Source: a bacterium
GTDB lineage: Bacteria; Armatimonadota; HRBIN16
NCBI GenBank assembly: GCA_025057335.1
Contig: JANWXG010000088.1
Span: forward strand, 1-9,276
Direction of reading: 5' to 3'
Length of the DNA: 9,276 bases
Positions 4,962-9,276 of this stretch are shown here, piece after piece (the stretch's first letter is position 1; every line of letters begins with the position of its first letter). The notes beneath the pieces were generated by a model, which searched no databases, was not told where the DNA came from, and was given only the letters and a program-made list of their open reading frames with translations. The position numbers were made by a program, and so were the translations under genes.

Positions 4962-5408
4962 ATGAGCAGTTCTACGTTGCGTCATAAGCAGAGTGCCAAT
5001 GCACGCCGCTTGGCTCGGGAGCTAGCGTTGCGTTTGCTGTATCAGGTGGACATCGGGCAGATACCTTTGGAGGAGTGCTTCGAGTTCGCGGTAGAGCACA
5101 TGCCTCTCGACGAGGCAGGACAGCGTTTTGCGCGCGAGCTTGCTTCGGGAACGTTGCAGCACCAGCAGAAGATAGACTCGATTATCGCGCGATTCGCCAT
5201 CGGTTGGCCGCCTGAGAGGCAGCCTGCCCCCGACCGCAACGTGCTGCGACTGGCGATATACGAGCTGCTGCACCATCCAGAGACTCCGCAGAGTGTGGTC
5301 ATCAGTGAAGCCGTAGAGCTGGCGAAGAAGTACAACTCCGACGAGTCGGGCAAGTTTGTGAACGGAGTGCTGGCGAGCGTGCTCAAGCATCTGGAGGAGT
5401 ACCGATGA
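4962..5408 (+). CDS. nusB: Transcription antitermination protein NusB
   Basis: NusB is a small all-helical RNA-binding protein. With NusE (S10) it binds boxA RNA and assembles the antitermination complex used in rRNA transcription. At 148 residues it has the normal length. Family hallmarks are ARELALRLLYQVD (18-30), the central DRNVLRLAIYELL (91-103), and the C-terminal ISEAVELAKKYNSDESGKFV (114-133) followed by NGVL. The first 14 residues are a basic extension (SSSTLRHKQSANARR) suited to RNA contact. The gene begins 12 nt after accC, behind a GAGGGCGG sequence. It overlaps folD in an ATGA motif, which implies translational coupling. The accC-nusB-folD order matches the block in Firmicutes. 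Confidence 0.96.
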   Translation: MSSSTLRHKQSANARRLARELALRLLYQVDIGQIPLEECFEFAVEHMPLDEAGQRFARELASGTLQHQQKIDSIIARFAIGWPPERQPAPDRNVLRLAIYELLHHPETPQSVVISEAVELAKKYNSDESGKFVNGVLASVLKHLEEYR

Positions 5409-6265
5409 GTGCCACGCTACTGGACGGCGCGGCTGTCGCTGCAAGAATCCGTGAGGAGCTGCGACCGCGCGTACAAAGGCTACGCGAGGCGGGAATCGTG
5501 CCCAAACTCAGCGTGCTTCTCATCGGCGATGACCCCGCCTCGCATACTTACGTGCGCATGAAGGCGAAGGCGTGTCGAAGCATCGGCATCGAGTCGGAGA
5601 CCTTTGCTCTGCCGCGCGATACCTCTCAGCAGGAGGCAGAGGAACTCATTGCCCGTCTTAACGCCGACGAGAGCGTACACGGTATCCTCGTGCAACATCC
5701 GGTGCCCAAAGGGCTGGATGAAATCCGCCTGCTCAGCTGCCTCTCGCCAGACAAAGACGTGGACGGCATCTCGCCTGCTTCCCTAGGCGCACTGGTGGCG
5801 GGCGTGGCGAAGTTCATCTCCTGCACACCCCTAGGCATTGTGGAGCTGCTTGACCGTTACCAGATACCCATCGAGGGACAGCGCGCCGTCGTGGTGGGAC
5901 GCAGCATCATTCTGGGCAAGCCGCTGGCGTTGCTCCTGCTGCAGCGCAATGCGACGGTGACCGTGTGCCATACCCGAACCCGTGACCTGCCCTCCGTCAC
6001 GCGTGAGGCGGATATCTTGGTGGCGGCGTGCGGGAGAGCCGAGCTCATCACGGGAGACATGATACGTCCAGGAGCGGTCGTGGTCGATGCAGGATACAAC
6101 CGTGTGGAGGGGCGCAGCGGCGACGTGGGCGATGTGCACTTCGAGTCGGCGTCTCAAGTGGCTTCCTACATCACCCCTGTGCCAGGCGGGGTCGGACCGA
6201 TGACGATTGCCATGCTGCTGTCTAACACGGTGCGCGCGGCGGAGATGAGGTGGGAGAGGGGATGA
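5405..6265 (+). CDS. folD: Methylenetetrahydrofolate dehydrogenase/cyclohydrolase FolD
   Basis: This bifunctional cytoplasmic enzyme interconverts 5,10-methylene-, 5,10-methenyl- and 10-formyl-tetrahydrofolate, with NADP-dependent oxidation then hydrolysis, supplying one-carbon units. The 286-residue length is typical. The substrate site is seen as GDDPASHTYVRMKAKAC (41-57), with Y49 and catalytic K53, plus GILVQHPVP (93-101, with Q97) and DKDVDGISP (116-124, with D120). The Rossmann dinucleotide loop is VVVGRSIILGKP (161-172); Ile replaces the usual Asn in GRSNIVGKP, within known variation. The family C-terminal signature TPVPGGVGPMT (257-267) is complete. The start codon overlaps the nusB stop (ATGA), and its own TGA overlaps the next gene. 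Confidence 0.97.
   Translation: MSATLLDGAAVAARIREELRPRVQRLREAGIVPKLSVLLIGDDPASHTYVRMKAKACRSIGIESETFALPRDTSQQEAEELIARLNADESVHGILVQHPVPKGLDEIRLLSCLSPDKDVDGISPASLGALVAGVAKFISCTPLGIVELLDRYQIPIEGQRAVVVGRSIILGKPLALLLLQRNATVTVCHTRTRDLPSVTREADILVAACGRAELITGDMIRPGAVVVDAGYNRVEGRSGDVGDVHFESASQVASYITPVPGGVGPMTIAMLLSNTVRAAEMRWERG
6247..6252 (+). promoter_or_regulatory. Shine-Dalgarno site deciding the ispA start
   Basis: GAGGTG lies 9 nt before the ATG at 6262 and matches the anti-Shine-Dalgarno sequence well. An in-frame GTG at 6250 falls inside this site and has no good site of its own. ATG 6262 is therefore preferred. Confidence 0.65.
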
Positions 6266-7164
6266 GCTCTGCTTCCGCTTTTGACCTGCAGGCATATCTG
6301 CGCGAGCGCGTGCGCTGGGTGGACGAGGCGCTAGAACGCTTCCTGCCTGATGAGGGGGAGCGTCCGCAGCAGCTACACCGCGCCATGCGTTACAGCACCC
6401 TGTCGGGGGGGAAGCGCTTGCGCCCAGTGCTGGTCATCGCGGGGGCGGAGGCGGTCGGCGGCGAGGCGTCGCTAGTGATGCCTACAGCCTGCGCCATTGA
6501 GCTCATCCACACCTTTTCCCTCATCCATGACGACTTACCCGCCATCGACAACGACACGTTGCGGCGTGGGCGCCCTACCTGCCATGTGCAGTTTGGCGAG
6601 GCGACAGCAATCCTGGCAGGGGACGCCCTCTTCGCCAGCGCCTTCGAGCTCATTGCACGTAACGCGGAGACCGCTCCTGCTGAACGGGTGGTGCAGGTGC
6701 TGCGCCTCGTCGCGGAGGCGTCGGGCACGCGGGGCATGGTGGGCGGGCAGATGGTGGATATCGAATCGGAGGGCAAACCAGTGGACGCCGACACGCTGGA
6801 GTATATCCACCGCCACAAGACCGCTGCGCTCATTCGCGCCTCCGTGCTGTCGGGGGCGGTGTTGGCTGGGGCGAACCAGGAACAGCTCAAGGCGTTGAGC
6901 TATTACGGGGAGTGCGTCGGGCTGGCGTTTCAGATAGCCGACGACCTGCTGAACGTACTGGGCGACCCGCGCAAGATGGGTAAGGCGGTGGGCACGGACG
7001 CTGCTCGCGGTAAAGCCACCTATCCCGCGCTGTTTGGTGTGGACGCCTCGCGCCGACGCGCCTACCATCTCGTACAGGAAGCGGTGCAAGCTCTGCGCGA
7101 CTTCGGCGAGAAGGCGGAACCCTTGCGCGCGGTAGCTCATCTCGTGGTAGAACGGGAGGGTTAG
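6262..7164 (+). CDS. ispA: Short-chain polyprenyl (farnesyl/geranylgeranyl) diphosphate synthase
   Basis: This trans-prenyltransferase condenses IPP with allylic diphosphates to give C15 or C20 diphosphates for quinones, carotenoids and undecaprenyl carriers. From ATG 6262 it has 300 residues, typical of IspA/GGPP synthases. Visible motifs are GGKRLRP (49-55), the first aspartate-rich motif in LIHDDLPAIDND (87-98), GQMVD (162-166), HKTAALI (185-191, with the conserved Lys-Thr), and the second aspartate-rich region FQIADDLLNVLGD (223-235). The latter reads DDxxN where bacterial enzymes usually have DDxxD; DDxxN occurs in eukaryotic GGPP synthases, so loss of activity is not implied. KATYPALFG (251-259) is also conserved. 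The start overlaps the folD stop in ATGA. Product chain length cannot be decided from sequence, and the symbol is by family and locus. Confidence 0.92.
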   Translation: MSSASAFDLQAYLRERVRWVDEALERFLPDEGERPQQLHRAMRYSTLSGGKRLRPVLVIAGAEAVGGEASLVMPTACAIELIHTFSLIHDDLPAIDNDTLRRGRPTCHVQFGEATAILAGDALFASAFELIARNAETAPAERVVQVLRLVAEASGTRGMVGGQMVDIESEGKPVDADTLEYIHRHKTAALIRASVLSGAVLAGANQEQLKALSYYGECVGLAFQIADDLLNVLGDPRKMGKAVGTDAARGKATYPALFGVDASRRRAYHLVQEAVQALRDFGEKAEPLRAVAHLVVEREG

Positions 7165-7169
7165 GGGAC

Positions 7170-7823
7170 ATGCGCAAACCCGCAGGCACGCTTATCGTGA
7201 TTACGGGCAGCATGTTCGCGGGCAAGTCGGAGGAGCTGATTCGGCAGGTGCGCCGTGCGCTCTACGCCCGTAAGAAGGTGCAGGTATTCAAATCGGCACT
7301 GGACACCCGTTGGGACAGCGCCGCTATCGCCACACACAACGGCGTACGCTACGAAGCGGTTCCCGTCTCGTCCAGTGCGGAGCTGGAGCGTCTGGTAGAA
7401 CCTGACACGGAAGTGATTGCTATCGAGGAAGTGCAGTTTTTCGATGAGGGCGTCGTGGAGCTGTGCAACCGCTGGGCGGACGAGGGCAGGACGGTCATCG
7501 CTGCGGGATTGGACCAGGACTTTCGCGGTCAGCCGTTCGGTTTCATGCCTATACTGCTGGCGCTGGCGGACGAGGTCATCAAGTTGCGTGCGATTTGCGT
7601 GCGCTGTGGGCAGCCCGCCAGCAGGACGCAACGGCTGGTGGACGGACGCCCCGCCTCGTGGGACGAACCGACTATCCTGATTGGCGCTGCGGAGCGCTAC
7701 GAAGCGCGCTGCCGACGCTGCCATAAGGTGTTGCACGCGCCGCGCAACGGACATCGGCGTGCTAGGCGTACGTCCCAACCGCCCTCAACAGAGATAGCAG
7801 AGCAGCAGGAGAGGCTGTTCTGA
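7170..7823 (+). CDS. tdk: Thymidine kinase, type II
   Basis: The enzyme phosphorylates thymidine to dTMP with ATP in the salvage pathway. The 217-residue protein has the P-loop GSMFAGKS (13-20), a Walker B-like IEEVQFFDEG (85-94) where the family usually has DEAQFF, and GLDQDFRG (113-120). The lasso-type zinc site is formed by CVRC (C143, C146) and CRRC (C181, C184). A basic, polar C-terminal tail (about 191-217, RNGHRRARR ... ERLF) extends beyond the usual length of about 190-200 residues. The ATG follows the ispA stop by 5 nt, with GGAGG about 10 nt upstream. It appears to be the last gene of the packed series, since a new promoter-like sequence follows its stop codon. Confidence 0.95.
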   Translation: MRKPAGTLIVITGSMFAGKSEELIRQVRRALYARKKVQVFKSALDTRWDSAAIATHNGVRYEAVPVSSSAELERLVEPDTEVIAIEEVQFFDEGVVELCNRWADEGRTVIAAGLDQDFRGQPFGFMPILLALADEVIKLRAICVRCGQPASRTQRLVDGRPASWDEPTILIGAAERYEARCRRCHKVLHAPRNGHRRARRTSQPPSTEIAEQQERLF

Positions 7824-7837
7824 GCTGAGGGGTTTTC

Positions 7838-7846
7838 TGGTACAAT
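7838..7846 (+). promoter_or_regulatory. Extended -10 promoter of the MNT-HEPN-translin unit
   Basis: TGG followed by TACAAT (7841-7846) fits an extended -10 element (TGn-TATAAT). The -35 position at 7818-7823 (TTCTGA) is poor, as is common with extended -10 promoters. A start near 7853 would give a leader of about 20-27 nt. It lies in the only noticeable gap (50 bp) after tdk, which argues for separate transcription of the three genes that follow. Confidence 0.6.
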
Positions 7847-7873
7847 CGGGTTGTAGCCTTACACGACGGTGGT

Positions 7874-8230
7874 ATGCGTATGCCACACCTGGCTCAGGTC
7901 ACCACGCTCAGTAGCGCTGAAAAGCGATGGCTAACGTCTGTGCGCGACATCGTGCTGCGATACGCTCCAGATGCCAAGTTGATACTCTACGGTAGCGCGG
8001 CACGGGGCACCCGCACTGCAGAGTCGGATTACGACGTGGTCATACTCACCTCCCGTTCGCTACGTCCCAAAATTCAAGAGGAGCTGCGGGGAGCAATTTA
8101 CGAAGTAGAGCTGCAGTGCAACGTAGTGCTGTCAGTGTTGTTTCTCACCCATGCAGACTGGGATCGTCTGCGCAGTCTGCAGCACCCTTTTTGGAAAAAT
8201 ATTACACAAGATGGTATTGAGATAGAGTAA
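7874..8230 (+). CDS. MNT-type minimal nucleotidyltransferase (antitoxin-like)
   Basis: This small protein (118 residues) is the nucleotidyltransferase partner of HEPN toxins; characterised MntA proteins AMPylate their HEPN partner to silence it. The active-site signature is LYGSAARGTRTAESDYDVVI (38-57), with G40, S41, R44, G45 and the metal ligands D52 and D54. The strand that normally supplies a third Asp reads ELQCNVVLSV (79-88), with Asn83 at that place, so catalysis may be weakened. The C-terminal HPFWKNITQDGIEIE resembles the 'pF.kNI..eGi.l' ending of this family. The start may be ATG 7874 or ATG 7880; GGTGGT at 7868-7873 suits the second better. The stop shares one base with the next start codon (TAATG). 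Confidence 0.9.
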   Translation: MRMPHLAQVTTLSSAEKRWLTSVRDIVLRYAPDAKLILYGSAARGTRTAESDYDVVILTSRSLRPKIQEELRGAIYEVELQCNVVLSVLFLTHADWDRLRSLQHPFWKNITQDGIEIE

Positions 8231-8642
8231 TGTCGGAAGAAGAAGTCGTGTCCTTACTGATGGCGCGAGCCCAAGAGACCCTCGCCGAGGCGGAACTGCT
8301 CATCGCGTCCGGATTCCGCTTCGGAGCGATAAACCGGCTCTACTATGCCTGCTTCTACGCAGTGACCGCGTTGTTGCACACGGAAGGTCTCTCCGCACAC
8401 AAGCATTCTGGCGTGATTTCCCTGTTTGACCAACACTGGATTAAGCCTGGACGCTTGCCTGTGGCAATGGGACGGTTCTACCGCAGGCTGTTCGAACTTC
8501 GTCACCAGGGCGACTACGCGAGCATGGTTCCTGTCGATGAAACTCAGCTGTCTGATTTAGTGGAAGAGGCACACCGCTTCATTGCCCAAATCAGAAACCT
8601 CGTGCGTCCAAGTTCTACCGACCTCTCCCAGGAGGTAACCAG

Positions 8643-8646
<4 letters not shown>
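8230..8646 (+). CDS. HEPN-domain protein (UPF0332-like), likely toxin partner
   Basis: HEPN proteins are compact helical RNases, often paired with MNT antitoxins. This 138-residue protein shows the UPF0332-type pattern: FGAINRLYYACFYAVTALL (31-49), HKHSGVISLF (57-66) and ELRHQGDYA (89-97). In the last, R91 and D95-Y96 correspond to the family's R...DY motif; the classical RX4-6H arrangement is not evident. The N-terminal helix is rich in Ala/Glu/Leu (ARAQETLAEAELLIASGF, 12-29). The ATG overlaps the MNT stop by one base, so the two are translationally coupled. The last four bases overlap the next gene (TTGA). Toxic RNase activity is inferred from family and context. A purely accessory nucleotide- or RNA-binding role is the alternative. 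Confidence 0.9.
8630..8636 (+). promoter_or_regulatory. Strong Shine-Dalgarno site for the translin-like gene
   Basis: AGGAGGT, an almost complete anti-SD match, sits 6 nt before the TTG at 8643 and inside the 3' end of the HEPN gene. It fixes the unusual TTG start and suggests the third gene is translated at least as well as the two before it. Confidence 0.8.
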
Positions 8647-9266
<620 letters not shown>

Positions 9267-9276
9267 ACTACTCACG

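Noticed and set aside
6250..6261. GTG at 6250 as the ispA start.
   Set aside because: It falls inside the GAGGTG ribosome-binding site that serves ATG 6262, and the extra residues (MGEG) match no family feature.
7824..7873. Intrinsic terminator after tdk (GGGGTTTT).
   Set aside because: No stem precedes the short T-run, so only the promoter-like element is supported.

Overview
The window is a dense bacterial chromosome segment, about 55-60% G+C by eye, with two transcription units diverging from a repeat-filled gap of about 600 bp. The organism cannot be fixed from the sequence. The gene order efp ... accB ... accC-nusB-folD ... ispA resembles the Bacillus/Clostridium core block. The translin-family gene, the MNT/HEPN pair and the dispersed hairpin repeats would suit a thermophilic or hot-spring lineage such as Armatimonadota. 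That assignment is inference only.

Left end, minus strand (1-436): a consensus-like promoter drives tRNA-Tyr(GTA), tRNA-Thr(GGT) and then tuf (EF-Tu), of which only the first 25 codons are present. This resembles the tRNA-tufB arrangement of other bacteria, without a Gly tRNA. The gap at 437-1041 has no credible gene. It holds at least five copies of a small hairpin repeat in both orientations, plus a second palindromic element and two further inverted repeats.

Centre, plus strand (1042-7823): a good promoter leads into a tightly packed series: efp, an unrecognised six-helix membrane protein with an eight-cysteine cytoplasmic loop, an accB-like gene, a short prepilin-like gene, accC, nusB, folD, a short-chain polyprenyl diphosphate synthase (ispA type) and a type II thymidine kinase (tdk). 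Spacings are small or negative (ATGA overlaps at nusB/folD and folD/ispA), so it is probably one operon. It combines translation, fatty-acid precursor synthesis, transcription antitermination, one-carbon metabolism, isoprenoid synthesis and dTMP salvage. The main oddity is the BCCP-like protein at the accB position: it has Gly where the biotinylated Lys should be and contains no lysine anywhere, so it cannot be a conventional biotin carrier.

Right end, plus strand (7838-9266): an extended -10 promoter precedes three overlapping genes: an MNT-type minimal nucleotidyltransferase, a HEPN (UPF0332-like) protein and a translin/TRAX-family protein. The first two form a classical MNT/HEPN toxin-antitoxin-like pair. 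The translin-like gene is joined to them by a TTGA overlap and has a very strong Shine-Dalgarno sequence. This suggests a three-gene RNA-processing or stress module, and it is the best candidate here for an undescribed system.
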